A stretch of 64,000 nt of DNA. Origin: an uncultured Vampirovibrio sp. GTDB taxonomy: Bacteria > Cyanobacteriota > Vampirovibrionia > Gastranaerophilales > Gastranaerophilaceae. How positions within the stretch are numbered: the stretch's first letter is position 1; each line of letters opens with the position of its first letter. The translations under genes were made by a program, and so were the position numbers. Of this stretch, positions 51,607 to 60,495 are shown in pieces. Below the pieces are notes generated by a model. It was not told the DNA's origin, made no database searches, and saw only the letters and a program-made list of their open reading frames with translations. The DNA lies in NCBI GenBank assembly GCA_910578465.1, contig CAJTPW010000001.1, positions 186,001 through 250,000 on the forward strand, in the 5' to 3' direction.

Positions 51607-52538
51607 CTTTATCAATTCCCAATATTCTTTGATATGTTTCAAAAAGTGCCGTATTATTTTTAATTCTTATCATAACAGTGCCCGGATACAATCCTGCTTG
51701 CTGCGCCATATCTTTGATGCTTGCTTGTTCTTTTCTTTTTAAAATATTGAGCATAGTATCCATTAAGATATCATCTTGTTTTTCAATTGCTTCATCAGAG
51801 TAAATTTCGGGCGGATAAACCCTGCTTTCTATAAGGCGTTCAAAGAGGGCATTGTTTTCATTAACCCTTACCCTTATTATTTCGGGGGTAAGCTCTGCTC
51901 TTTTTGAGATGGAATCATATGTATCTTTTTTGCCCACATACTGCAAAGAGGAATTTATACTTGTAATTTGAGCTTTTCTTTCAAGTGCAGGGCAGTTTTT
52001 TATTTTTAATAAGGCATCACCATACAAAGAACCAAGACTCGGATATTCGCTAACAAGCCGTAACAGCTCATCTTTTTTAAGTCCCAAATAAAAAGCAATC
52101 TCGTTATCCGTTAATTTTTGATTTGTTTTGTTAAGCATTTCAAGAAAACCCTCGGCAGTTTGTGCTTTAATTTGATTTTCTTCTTTAATCCTTGTGCTGT
52201 TTGCAAGTTTCATATCGTTATACAGCTGTCTGATTTCATTGCTTGTTGAAAGACGCAGCTTTACAACGTAGATATCAAGACCCGTTTTTTTCGCTCAACT
52301 CTTCGGCACTCAGGATACTTGAAGTTTGAATGGCGCCATTTATGGCTGCTTTAACGGCATTAATTTCTTCCTGTTTTTGGTATACTGAATATTTTACATT
52401 TTTTGGTTTTCCTCTAAATGCAGCATTGCTAAAGGAGATGGTATCAAAAGCAAGCGGACTTAAGCCGTTGTGCTGTTCTTTTGGAGTATTGTTTTTTGGA
52501 GTATTATTCCAATTAAAATTTATATTTAATATTTTCAT
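51590..52538 (-). pseudogene. HTH-repeat protein B2, split by a one-base homopolymer frameshift
   Basis: The first part (52538 to 52275) encodes MKILNINF... with the FxG motif (AAFRG, residues 39-43) and stops after SAEELSEKNGS. Shifting the frame at the A7 run (52285-52291 on the plus strand as T7) restores TGLDIYVVKLRLST, which matches B1 (TGFDINIIKLRLST), and runs on to the end at 51590. With six A the gene would be 315 residues, against 316 for B1. It ends GIDKDEDWD and overlaps A2 as B1 does A1. It may be a pseudogene, a phase-variable switch or a sequencing error. Confidence 0.75.
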
Positions 52539-52654
52539 AATCTAACCTGTTCTTAAATTCCGTTATATGTGCTTGCTTGTTATATGTGTTCTTATGGTGG
52601 TCTTTTGGTATATAAAACGTGTAAAGGAATCCGTTTGCCAAATTGCGGGCCGGC

Positions 52655-54133
52655 TTATATATTTTGGCTTTCCCGATACAATGTTAAAAGTTTTTCATTC
52701 TTTTCTATAAGGCGTTTTACATAGACGTGTGTTAAATCAAGATATTGCGACATTTGATAAAATGTCGGCTTTGTTTTATCTTCAATTCCCTGCCTCAAAA
52801 TGCGCTCAATCATTACATTTTGTACTTCAATTTCCTCTTCTGTGTAAACAATATTATTTTGAGAGCGGACTGCTTGCCAAAGAGCATCCAGTGTAGCGGA
52901 AGCTTTTATGTATTTGTGTAGAGTGGCTGAATTATAACCTGTCATATCGGCAAGTTCTTTTAATGTTGTATTTTTACCTTCATCCTTTAGTCTTGTTAAT
53001 ATTTGTGCAATTTTTTCCGTTCTTGCTGCGATTTCATCCGGCGAATACGGACCTTTGTTATTCTTTTTGATTTGCTGCCAAAGAGAAGTGATTACAGGGT
53101 TGTTATTAAGTCTTGATATGACTATATTACTTTCTATACCGGGAATATTTGAAGCCAATTCATTTTGTGTCATTTTTTGGCCGCCTGCAGCGATTTCTTT
53201 CATAACGGTTATAATTGTTGCATCCTGCTCGGCTGTTTCTTCCCTGCTTTGCTGGTTGTGTTTATACATTCTGACGCTTTCAAAAAGCCTGCTTAATTCA
53301 GGGTTTTGCTGTATTCTCGTGAAAACTGTGGTTGTGGGAATGCCTGTTGTGCTTGATATGTAAGTCTGTGTTATCTTTAAACCGCTTTCTTTTGCTTTTT
53401 TCAGTATCTTCTTAATCTTTGCAATTTCAAGCCGGCGGCTTTCGTCTTCAAATGCAAGCGTCTGTTCTCTTAATGCTGTAAGTGTTTCATCGGCATTAAT
53501 TCTGTTTTGCACAACACCAATATCGATACCTCCTGCAGCCTCTGCCAGTTCATATCTTGTAATTGCTTTCTTTTGTTCAATTGCAAGCTCCAGTTGTTCT
53601 TTGATTATTTCTGTTTGCTGTTGAATTTCTTCATCGGTGTAGATAATGGGAGATTTTGCTTTAACCCAGTACCAGAGCTTATTTAGTTCTTCATTTTCAC
53701 TGACATAATGGCTTACGGCGCTTCTGCCGAGCCCTGTTTTTTGTGCAAGTTCCGTAAGGCTCATATTTACGCAGTTATCTTTCGCTTCTTGAAGTATAGC
53801 TTTTAGTTCTTCAAGTTTTTTTGCTCTGGCTGCATTTGTTAATCTTGTTGAAGATGTAACCTGACTCCAAAGAACATTTAAGCTTTTATTGTTCTCCAGA
53901 ATGCGATTGACAGTTTTGGTTGTGTAGCCGCTTTGGCTCACAAGCTCTTTCAGGCTCATCTTTCTTTTTTCATCAGCAGCTTTTTTAATAATTTTTCTGA
54001 TATCGGCAGTGCGTTTTTTAAGCTCATCTGCCTTATCTCCGCTTATTTCGCTGCTATCTGCATTTTTGCGTGATGAGGAGCCTTTAAATGTATAAAATCG
54101 TTGGCTGTATATATTTATGTTGTTAATCTTCAT
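52655..54133 (-). CDS. Tandem HTH-repeat protein A3 (7 units)
   Basis: The 492-residue protein starts MKINNINIYSQRFYTFKG (FxG at 16-18). Seven units follow, e.g. MSLKELVSQSGYTTKTVNRI, MSLTELAQKTGLGRSAVSHY, TTLKELADMTGYNSATLHKY, with the NxxLxxLW endings. No B gene precedes it, since the M16 protease is next upstream, so it is a solo A. Its last unit ends LTLYRESQNI, like those of A1 and A2. No ribosome binding site is seen. A 10-base inverted repeat (CATACATATA/TATATGTATG) covers the start codon. Confidence 0.7.
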   Translation of the reverse strand: MKINNINIYSQRFYTFKGSSSRKNADSSEISGDKADELKKRTADIRKIIKKAADEKRKMSLKELVSQSGYTTKTVNRILENNKSLNVLWSQVTSSTRLTNAARAKKLEELKAILQEAKDNCVNMSLTELAQKTGLGRSAVSHYVSENEELNKLWYWVKAKSPIIYTDEEIQQQTEIIKEQLELAIEQKKAITRYELAEAAGGIDIGVVQNRINADETLTALREQTLAFEDESRRLEIAKIKKILKKAKESGLKITQTYISSTTGIPTTTVFTRIQQNPELSRLFESVRMYKHNQQSREETAEQDATIITVMKEIAAGGQKMTQNELASNIPGIESNIVISRLNNNPVITSLWQQIKKNNKGPYSPDEIAARTEKIAQILTRLKDEGKNTTLKELADMTGYNSATLHKYIKASATLDALWQAVRSQNNIVYTEEEIEVQNVMIERILRQGIEDKTKPTFYQMSQYLDLTHVYVKRLIEKNEKLLTLYRESQNI

Positions 54134-54169
54134 ACATATATTTTGCTAAAGTATTTTTGTATATGTATG
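54131..54169. promoter_or_regulatory. Inverted repeat at the start of A3
   Basis: CATACATATA (54131-54140) and TATATGTATG (54160-54169) form a 10-base inverted repeat with a 19-base spacer. The left arm contains the A3 start codon. It may be an operator or an mRNA hairpin that hides the start. Confidence 0.4.
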
Positions 54170-54203
54170 AAAACCTGTGAAAGAATATGTTTGCCCTGTT
54201 TTT

Positions 54204-56975
54204 TTATTTATTATTTTGTCCCGTGACAGTATTTGTTTTAACCGCTTCGGGTTTGTTTGAAGGGGCGGGCGGAGCATTTACCGCAGGAGTTTTTATTTCT
54301 TTTGCGGCGGGTGCTGCAGATTTTGTTTTAACAGTCTCCTTGGTTTCTGTTTGCGCTTTATCCATAATGGTTACGTTTATATACGGTTTTGAAAAATATT
54401 TATTTGCAACAGCCAAAATATCGGATTGGGTTACATTTAGTATTTCATTTTTGTAATCTTCAAGATGGTTTATATCATACCCGAGCGCCCCGTACCAGCC
54501 GAGAAGCCCTGCATCATCCATATTTGTTTCAAGAGAGATTAAAATGTTTCCCAAAATTTTATCCTTTGCTTCCTTAAGCTCCTGTCCCGTTACATATTCT
54601 GTTTTAAGGCGGTAAATTTCTCGAAGCATGCTTTTTTTTGCAACGTTAACATTTTTATTGTTTGTGCCGATGTATGCAACATATGCGCCGTCTCCTGCAT
54701 TTTGAAGAAGGGTTGACCCTACGGAATACGCAAGACCTTGATTGTCACGAAGATTTTTAAATAATCTTGAGCTCATTCCTTCGCCCAAAATTGCATTTAT
54801 TACTTTCAAGACAGCGAGATCTTTTTGATTGTAAATATTATCCGTTTTAAACCCGACAAGAACCCAGGCTGTTTTTGTATCGGGTTTAAAAATTGTTTCT
54901 TCAATATTTTCTTTTGGCGCAAACGGAGTTATTGCGACATCTTGCAGGCGAATTTCTTTTTGCTCCCTGCTTTTAAAAATATTTGTCATTTCATTGATAA
55001 TTTTTTTATCATCAACGTTCCCGACAACTGTAATCACAAGGTTTTTTGGTTCTAATACTGTATTATAGTATTCAATTATTTCTTCTTTTGTGACATTCGG
55101 GATATTCTTTTGAAGAACCGTTGAATTGTTTCCATAAATACTTCCTTTAAAAGCTATGCTTTTAAACTTATCAACGGCAGTATTCAAGGCGTTGTCTTTC
55201 ATTTGCTTTATGCTCGCAAGTTTGAGTTTTTTTACCTTTTCGATTTCATAGCTTGAAAACAAGGGCTCATTTACGATATCATTAAGAACAGAAAGTGCTG
55301 AATTAAGTTCGTTTGCTGTGGTTAAAAGGTTTATGTTAAAAGTGTCGTTGCCTGAGCTTAAAGAGAGTTTAATTCCTTTTTCATCCAAAATTTTTGCAAA
55401 TTCATCCGCCTCCATTTTCTTTGTGCCTTTGGTTGCACTTGTTGCGGCAACGGTTGCAATTCCTGCGGTTTTTTCAACGAAGTTTCCTCCTATTGCCTGA
55501 ATGTTTATTGCAACAATTGAATTTGCCGAGTTTTTCTTTATAATAAGCACAGCACCGTTTGAGAGCTTAAATTTTTCAACACCGCCTTTCTCTTCAAGTT
55601 TTTTTGCAGGCTCCGTTACAGGTTTAATGTCGCTTATTTTTTTAACCCCGGTTTCCTGCTCTTTTGGTAAAACCATTGAGATTGCACTTTTGTTTTTATC
55701 GAAGTATTTTTTTGCAACCCTTATGATATCTGCTTTTTTAACTTTTTCAATGTTGTTTAAATAATTGTCATAATACCAGGTGTTTCCCCAAAAAAGCGTT
55801 AAATAGCCAAGCTCATCCGAAATATTTGAAATTGATTCTCTTGAATAATAAGTAGAAGTTTTTATCATATTGATAGCTTTTGCTACCTGTGCATCGGTTA
55901 TCCCTCCTTTTTTTATAAGGTCAATTTCTTTAAAGATTTCATCCTCAACTTTGTTTAAATTGTCAGGCTTAAATGATGCCTGAATTACAAAAAGCCCGTC
56001 ATCCATAAATGTGGAATTACTTACAGTAACGGAATAAACGAGCTGTTTTTGCTCTTTTAATTTCTGGTTTAAAATTGAGCTTCTTGACTCACCCAAAATT
56101 GTAGACAATACATCAAGCGCATATCCGTCTTTATCTTCTTTAAATTTTGGAGCTTTAAAGGCGATTGCCATATAGCCCGTATTTACATCTTTTTCTTCAG
56201 AAACCCGTATCTGTTTTTGTATTTCGGGGGTTTTAGGATAAATCACATTTTCGCATATCCTGTTATTGTTTACAAAAAGCTCTGACACTTTTTTAATTGC
56301 ATAATCAGGGTCAATATCGCCCACAATAACCGTTGTCATATTTTGTGGCGAATACCATTTATTGTAAAAATCGAGAATTTCTTCTCTTGAAATTGTTTCT
56401 ATAACTTTATTTGAACCGATAACGGGTCTAAAATACGGATGGTACGGTTCTTTTTGGGTATAAATCAGCCTGAAAAGGTTATTATACATAACATTTGTAG
56501 GGCTGTCTTTTCCTTTTGAAATTTCTTCAAGAACAACAAGCCTTTCTTTTTCAAGCTCTTTTCTTGGAATTAAAGGGTTCAAAAGCATATCAGCATGGAG
56601 TTCCAGTGCTTTATCAAATTCTTTTGACGGGATTGTTATATAATAATGCGTAAAGTCCTTGCTTGTTGCGGCATTGGTAACTCCGCCTTTGGATTCCAAT
56701 ATTCTGTCAAATTCACCCGGGGGCGTTTTTTCTGTTCCCTTAAAGAAAAGGTGTTCCAAAAAGTGTGCAACACCTGAATTGTTATCATTTTCATTAATTG
56801 ACCCTGTTTTTATCCAGGTGTTAATGGTTACAATTGGGTTGGTTTTAACGGGCATAACAATAACGGTTTGTCCCGAGGGAAGTTTTTGTGCCGTGTATGC
56901 TTCTTGTTCCGCAAGAGCAGGATTAAAGATGAAAACCGTTAAAAAAGTTAATATGCTCAAAAATATTTTTTTCAA
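54204..56975 (-). CDS. Exported M16-family zinc protease (two-domain)
   Basis: The 923-residue protein has a signal peptide (MKKIFLSILTFLTVFIF...ALAE). The first M16 domain carries the inverted zinc motif HFLEHLFFKGT (HxxEH) with the downstream Glu in KERLVVLEEIS. The second M16 half has no HxxEH and is the usual inactive partner. A Pro/Ala/Lys/Thr-rich tail of about 60 residues ends the protein. It probably cleaves peptides or misfolded proteins in the periplasm. Start is TTG with a GAGGA ribosome binding site. Confidence 0.9.
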   Translation of the reverse strand: MKKIFLSILTFLTVFIFNPALAEQEAYTAQKLPSGQTVIVMPVKTNPIVTINTWIKTGSINENDNNSGVAHFLEHLFFKGTEKTPPGEFDRILESKGGVTNAATSKDFTHYYITIPSKEFDKALELHADMLLNPLIPRKELEKERLVVLEEISKGKDSPTNVMYNNLFRLIYTQKEPYHPYFRPVIGSNKVIETISREEILDFYNKWYSPQNMTTVIVGDIDPDYAIKKVSELFVNNNRICENVIYPKTPEIQKQIRVSEEKDVNTGYMAIAFKAPKFKEDKDGYALDVLSTILGESRSSILNQKLKEQKQLVYSVTVSNSTFMDDGLFVIQASFKPDNLNKVEDEIFKEIDLIKKGGITDAQVAKAINMIKTSTYYSRESISNISDELGYLTLFWGNTWYYDNYLNNIEKVKKADIIRVAKKYFDKNKSAISMVLPKEQETGVKKISDIKPVTEPAKKLEEKGGVEKFKLSNGAVLIIKKNSANSIVAINIQAIGGNFVEKTAGIATVAATSATKGTKKMEADEFAKILDEKGIKLSLSSGNDTFNINLLTTANELNSALSVLNDIVNEPLFSSYEIEKVKKLKLASIKQMKDNALNTAVDKFKSIAFKGSIYGNNSTVLQKNIPNVTKEEIIEYYNTVLEPKNLVITVVGNVDDKKIINEMTNIFKSREQKEIRLQDVAITPFAPKENIEETIFKPDTKTAWVLVGFKTDNIYNQKDLAVLKVINAILGEGMSSRLFKNLRDNQGLAYSVGSTLLQNAGDGAYVAYIGTNNKNVNVAKKSMLREIYRLKTEYVTGQELKEAKDKILGNILISLETNMDDAGLLGWYGALGYDINHLEDYKNEILNVTQSDILAVANKYFSKPYINVTIMDKAQTETKETVKTKSAAPAAKEIKTPAVNAPPAPSNKPEAVKTNTVTGQNNK

Positions 56976-57041
56976 TTTTTAAATCCTCATTTGTTTTATG
57001 GTGAAAGTTATTATTGAAGCCTTAATGCCGGTTTTTTGGTT

Positions 57042-58142
57042 TTATTTTACCTTTAGTTCGCAGCACATCTGGCATGCACTGAAGGCTTCAGAGTATTTAA
57101 GGTTTTTTCTAAAACACTTAAATTTTGTTTCGTTAAATACATCTATAAGTTTTTTATCTCTAACGTTTCCTATTTTAAATGATAAACAAGGATACACATC
57201 GCCCTGTGGATTTATCATCATGTTGGAGAACGGATATTTGCAAGGATAGTAAATTTCTTTCGGGTGGCGGTTTAAATCCGCTTTATTTTCAGGGGAGAAG
57301 AAAGATTTTATCTTTCTCATTTCTTCTTCAAAGCTTCCCCCTTCAAATTTTGGCGAGAACCTTATTTTTGTTTTAGATTTTTTGCTCATTGAATTTATTT
57401 TTTTATAAACATCTTCAAAATGCTTCATATCAAAATATGGCTGTATGGGATATTCGGGCTCATAGAAAACAGGCTCAAATTCATCCCTTAGAACAGAATT
57501 TTGCTTAAGGTCATTGTTCCTTAGGAAAGATATGCTTAAAAATTCAAAACCCATTTCGGTTGTATATTCATAAAGCTTTATTAAATCGTCGATATTATTG
57601 TTTAAAACAATTGTTTTTATATCAATCATCGGCTTATTGTTATGTTTCATTCTTTTGTAATTAAGGGTTTCAAGGTTTTTTGTAATTCTGTCAAAAATTC
57701 CCTCTCTGTTTCTGTTTAAATCGTGGTTTTTGCCCCAGCCGTCTATTGAAACGGATAAAAGCATCATTTTGGATTTTATAAAGGCATCAATTATTTCTTC
57801 ATCAATTAAAATTCCGTTTGTAACCACGTTTAATTTTCCAAACACTCTTTTTGATGTTTTAAAAAGGATTTCCTTAAAATCATGGCGCACAAGAGGCTCT
57901 CCCCCTACAAGCGTTACAAAAGAATATCTTGGAATTTGTTTTATAATATTAAACCATTCTTCGGTTGAAAGTTCGTTTTTCTTTCTGTCAGAACCCACAT
58001 AACAATACGGGCAATTAAGGTTACATCTGTATGTCAGCTCGAAAAAATATCTTAAAGGAATTATGGCCTTTCCTTCTTTGTTATTGTATGAAAAACCGGC
58101 ATAGAAATCTCTTGCCGCATCAAAAATCTTTGAATAATCCAT
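57042..58142 (-). CDS. Radical SAM/SPASM enzyme
   Basis: The 366-residue protein has the radical SAM CxxxCxxC motif in LTYRCNLNCPYCYVGSD (Cys at about 39, 43, 46), GGEPLVRHDF, and a C-terminal SPASM-like region with Cys in YPCKYPFSN, GDVYPCLSF and FSACQMCCEL that would hold extra Fe-S clusters. SPASM enzymes modify peptides or act as maturases. No small precursor peptide gene is evident next to it, so the substrate is unknown. Divergent from dnaA. Confidence 0.88.
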   Translation of the reverse strand: MDYSKIFDAARDFYAGFSYNNKEGKAIIPLRYFFELTYRCNLNCPYCYVGSDRKKNELSTEEWFNIIKQIPRYSFVTLVGGEPLVRHDFKEILFKTSKRVFGKLNVVTNGILIDEEIIDAFIKSKMMLLSVSIDGWGKNHDLNRNREGIFDRITKNLETLNYKRMKHNNKPMIDIKTIVLNNNIDDLIKLYEYTTEMGFEFLSISFLRNNDLKQNSVLRDEFEPVFYEPEYPIQPYFDMKHFEDVYKKINSMSKKSKTKIRFSPKFEGGSFEEEMRKIKSFFSPENKADLNRHPKEIYYPCKYPFSNMMINPQGDVYPCLSFKIGNVRDKKLIDVFNETKFKCFRKNLKYSEAFSACQMCCELKVK

Positions 58143-58186
58143 TATTTTTAAAATTCCCCGTAAAACTTATATTTTGTATTTCTTAA

Positions 58187-58215
58187 TTTTACTACAATAT
58201 TTTTTTGTAGTAAAA
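58187..58215. promoter_or_regulatory. Inverted repeat at the dnaA promoter
   Basis: TTTTACTACAA (58187-58197) and TTGTAGTAAAA (58205-58215) are perfect 11-base arms with a 7-base spacer. The right arm runs into the probable -10 of dnaA (TAAAAT, 58211-58216). It may be a binding site for a regulator or a weak hairpin. Confidence 0.5.
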
Positions 58216-58254
58216 TCTTGTAAAGGAAGTCAAAAGAAGGATTGGTTTTAATTA

Positions 58255-59652
58255 ATGACGGGTTTGTCTTACGAGAATTATGAGAAAATTTGGGAAGAAG
58301 CCAAAGGGATTTTGAAAGAAAAAATCCCGAATTCAACCTTTGAGCCCTGGGTTTTGCCAATTACACCCGCAAAGGAAAATGAAGAATATTTTAAAAAAGA
58401 CCATCTTGTTTTAAAAAGTGATCAGTCTTTTGGGGTTTCATTTTTAAATCAGAAATATTTATCCGAAATTCAAAGTGCAATAAACCTTGTTTGCGGTGAA
58501 AACCTGCCCGTTAACCTTATTTTTGTACCATCAAACGTTAAAAAAGCACCGAAGAAAAAAGAAAAACCATCCGAACACATTGTCTTAATGAAAGAACAGA
58601 TTGATAATTTAAAGCAAATGCAATCTTTCTGTGCTTTGAATTTAAAATATACCTTTGAAAATTTTGTCGTCGGCGAAAATTCACTTGTTGCATATAATGC
58701 CGCAAAGCAGGTGTCTGAGGCTCCGGGTCAGAAATTTAATCCGCTTTTTATCTCGGGCTCCGTGGGTATCGGAAAAACCCATTTAATGCAGGCAATCGGC
58801 CATAGTATTTTGAAAAATTTCCCTGATTTAAGAGTGAAATATGCAAAGGCGGAAGAATTTACAAATCAGCTTGTGGAATCCTGTTTAAACAGACAGGAGT
58901 CTACCCAGAAAATGAAGAAATTCAGGGATAAATACAGAAATGTAGATGTCTTGCTTTTGGATGATATTCAATTTGCGGAAGGCAAGAAAAGAACGGAAGA
59001 AGAAATTTTTCATACCTTTGACGCACTTTTTCATTCGGGAAAACAGATAGTATTTGCTTCAGACAGACCTATTTCATCATTTAAAAATACGCCCGACAGA
59101 TTAAAAAGCAGGTATGAATGGGGTCTTATGGTAGATTTGCTTGTGCCTGATTTTAAAACAAGGGTCGAGATTATAGAAAAGCATGCCGTGCGCTCAAATT
59201 TTGAAATTTCAAAAGATGTGGCTGAATTTTTGGCTCAAACATTCGATAACAACGTCCGTGAGCTTGAAGGGGCGTATAATAAAGTAAGCGCTTATGCTTC
59301 AATCAAAGGAATTGAGCTAACCGTAGATGCTGCAAAAGAGATTCTGGGCTTGAAAGACGGGTCAAAAAAGATCACACCTGATATTATTATTGAAAAGTGC
59401 GGGGAATATTTTGGAGTTTCAAGCAAAGATATATTATCAACATCCCGCTCTAAAGAAGTTAAAAATGCCCGCCAGACGGCGATTTATTTAACACGTGAAA
59501 TTTTGGATATGAGCTTTCCTTCTATCGGTGAAATTTTCAATAAAAATCATACGACAATTTTATATTCTTATGAAAAGCTGAAAAAAGATTTAATTACGGA
59601 CAGAACCCTGCAAACAACTGTTTTCGAACTAGAAAAGCTTGTAAGACAATAA
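58255..59652 (+). CDS. dnaA: Chromosomal replication initiator protein DnaA
   Basis: The 465-residue protein has all four DnaA domains. Domain I has YEKIWEEAKGILKEKIPNS. The AAA+ core has LFISGSVGIGKTHLMQA (Walker A, about 167-183), LLLDDIQFAEGK (Walker B) and NNVRELEGAYNK (sensor II region). Domain IV has the DNA-binding FNKNHTTILYSYEKL. It opens the origin and controls transcription. No dnaN or cluster of DnaA boxes follows, as also seen in cyanobacteria, where dnaA is not always next to the origin. Upstream is an 11-base inverted repeat. Confidence 0.97.
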   Translation: MTGLSYENYEKIWEEAKGILKEKIPNSTFEPWVLPITPAKENEEYFKKDHLVLKSDQSFGVSFLNQKYLSEIQSAINLVCGENLPVNLIFVPSNVKKAPKKKEKPSEHIVLMKEQIDNLKQMQSFCALNLKYTFENFVVGENSLVAYNAAKQVSEAPGQKFNPLFISGSVGIGKTHLMQAIGHSILKNFPDLRVKYAKAEEFTNQLVESCLNRQESTQKMKKFRDKYRNVDVLLLDDIQFAEGKKRTEEEIFHTFDALFHSGKQIVFASDRPISSFKNTPDRLKSRYEWGLMVDLLVPDFKTRVEIIEKHAVRSNFEISKDVAEFLAQTFDNNVRELEGAYNKVSAYASIKGIELTVDAAKEILGLKDGSKKITPDIIIEKCGEYFGVSSKDILSTSRSKEVKNARQTAIYLTREILDMSFPSIGEIFNKNHTTILYSYEKLKKDLITDRTLQTTVFELEKLVRQ

Positions 59653-59693
59653 TCTTAAAAGAACTCGGTTTAATATTAAAAGTGGCATAAATC

Positions 59694-59724
59694 AAAAGCG
59701 AGGTTTGATGTTATCCCCGCTTTT
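59694..59724. terminator. Terminator between dnaA and the small membrane protein
   Basis: AAAAGCGAGG and CCCCGCTTTT pair except at one position. It lies between two convergent genes and may work in both directions. Confidence 0.6.
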
Positions 59725-59755
59725 AAATAAATTATAAATTTTTTGCAATAATCGA

Positions 59756-60076
59756 TTATGCGTTTACATTAACATTTTTTGCAGCCTGCGCTGCTTCGCC
59801 GTCTGCCTGTGCCATTCTTGTTTTGTTGGTTTGACCGTCTATGGCGCTACCAATAAATTTCCCTATTGCGCCGCCAATTGCCGTAAGAATTGCACCCAGT
59901 GCAAGAATTCCTGCATCTAATTTAATGTTGCTTCTGCTGCTCCCGTAGAAAGCACTTCCAATGGTAAGTGCTGCCAATGGTGCAGCACTTATTGCTGTAC
60001 ATACTTTTGTTGCCGTACTTGTTTTTTTATACGGATTACCGTTTTGTGTTAAGGACACGGGTTTAATTGTTGTCAT
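59756..60076 (-). CDS. Small hydrophobic glycine-zipper protein
   Basis: The 106-residue protein has a strong AGGAGG ribosome binding site. Residues 1-24 are polar. Two hydrophobic segments follow (CTAISAAPLAALTIGSAFYG and AGILALGAILTAIGGAIGKFIG). They are Gly/Ala-rich like membrane glycine zippers. The C-terminus is Ala/Asn-rich. No family is recognised. It is divergent from a small XRE regulator across a region with two palindromes, so it is probably regulated by it. Confidence 0.6.
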   Translation of the reverse strand: MTTIKPVSLTQNGNPYKKTSTATKVCTAISAAPLAALTIGSAFYGSSRSNIKLDAGILALGAILTAIGGAIGKFIGSAIDGQTNKTRMAQADGEAAQAAKNVNVNA

Positions 60077-60167
60077 TTTATTCTTTCCTCCTATTTTATG
60101 TCTTATATTTCTATAAAGTTGGATAATCGTTCTTTGTTGCTAAAATTTTACCATATTTTTACAAAAA

Positions 60168-60250
60168 TTAATAGTTATTAACTATTAAATTATTATTAAT
60201 AACCGTTAGAAAGTAACTGCAAGACAACATATAATTACCATTGGTGGTAA
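60168..60250. promoter_or_regulatory. Palindromes upstream of the second XRE gene
   Basis: A perfect 21-base palindrome (60168-60188, arms TTAATAGTTA and TAACTATTAA around T) and a second inverted repeat TTACCA-TTGG-TGGTAA (60235-60250) lie between the two divergent genes. The second covers the leader just before the XRE ATG, after a TATAAT at 60231-60236. Confidence 0.5.
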
Positions 60251-60254
60251 AATT

Positions 60255-60479
60255 ATGGATTTAAATACAGATATTGAAAAAAAATTTGGAGCAAAGCTTG
60301 CCTATATAAGAAAAAGTAAGAAGCTTTCTCAAATAAAACTTGCAGAAATTGTCGATATGAATTTTAATTATATTGGTCAAATTGAGCGCGGGGAGGCAAA
60401 CGTAACAATTAAAACCATGAAACTCCTTGCAAACGCTTTGGATGTAGAACTTAGCAAACTTTTTGACTTTACATTCTAA
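60255..60479 (+). CDS. XRE-family HTH regulator (second)
   Basis: The 74-residue protein is one HTH of the Cro/C1 kind: FGAKLAYIRKSKKLSQIKLAEIV, then FNYIGQIERGEANVTIKTM and ALDVELSKLFDFTF. Its size matches the other XRE protein in this window (44940), but the recognition helix differs. It is probably self-regulating and may control the small membrane protein on the other side of the shared region. Confidence 0.88.
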   Translation: MDLNTDIEKKFGAKLAYIRKSKKLSQIKLAEIVDMNFNYIGQIERGEANVTIKTMKLLANALDVELSKLFDFTF

Positions 60480-60495
60480 AATGAGACGTGGCGGC

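Noticed and set aside
51590..52538. Two separate small genes in place of B2
   Set aside because: Reading through with one base removed from the A7 run gives continuous similarity to B1, so they are halves of one gene.
47553..54133. CRISPR array or DNA-level direct repeats
   Set aside because: Repetition is at protein level between diverged units. There are no short identical spaced repeats in the DNA, and no cas genes in the window.
58143..59760. Replication origin next to dnaA
   Set aside because: Only a single imperfect DnaA-box-like TTATCCCCG (near 59712) is present, with no cluster and no dnaN. Perfect TTATCCACA-type words elsewhere (37055, 42227, near 45275) are isolated, inside genes.
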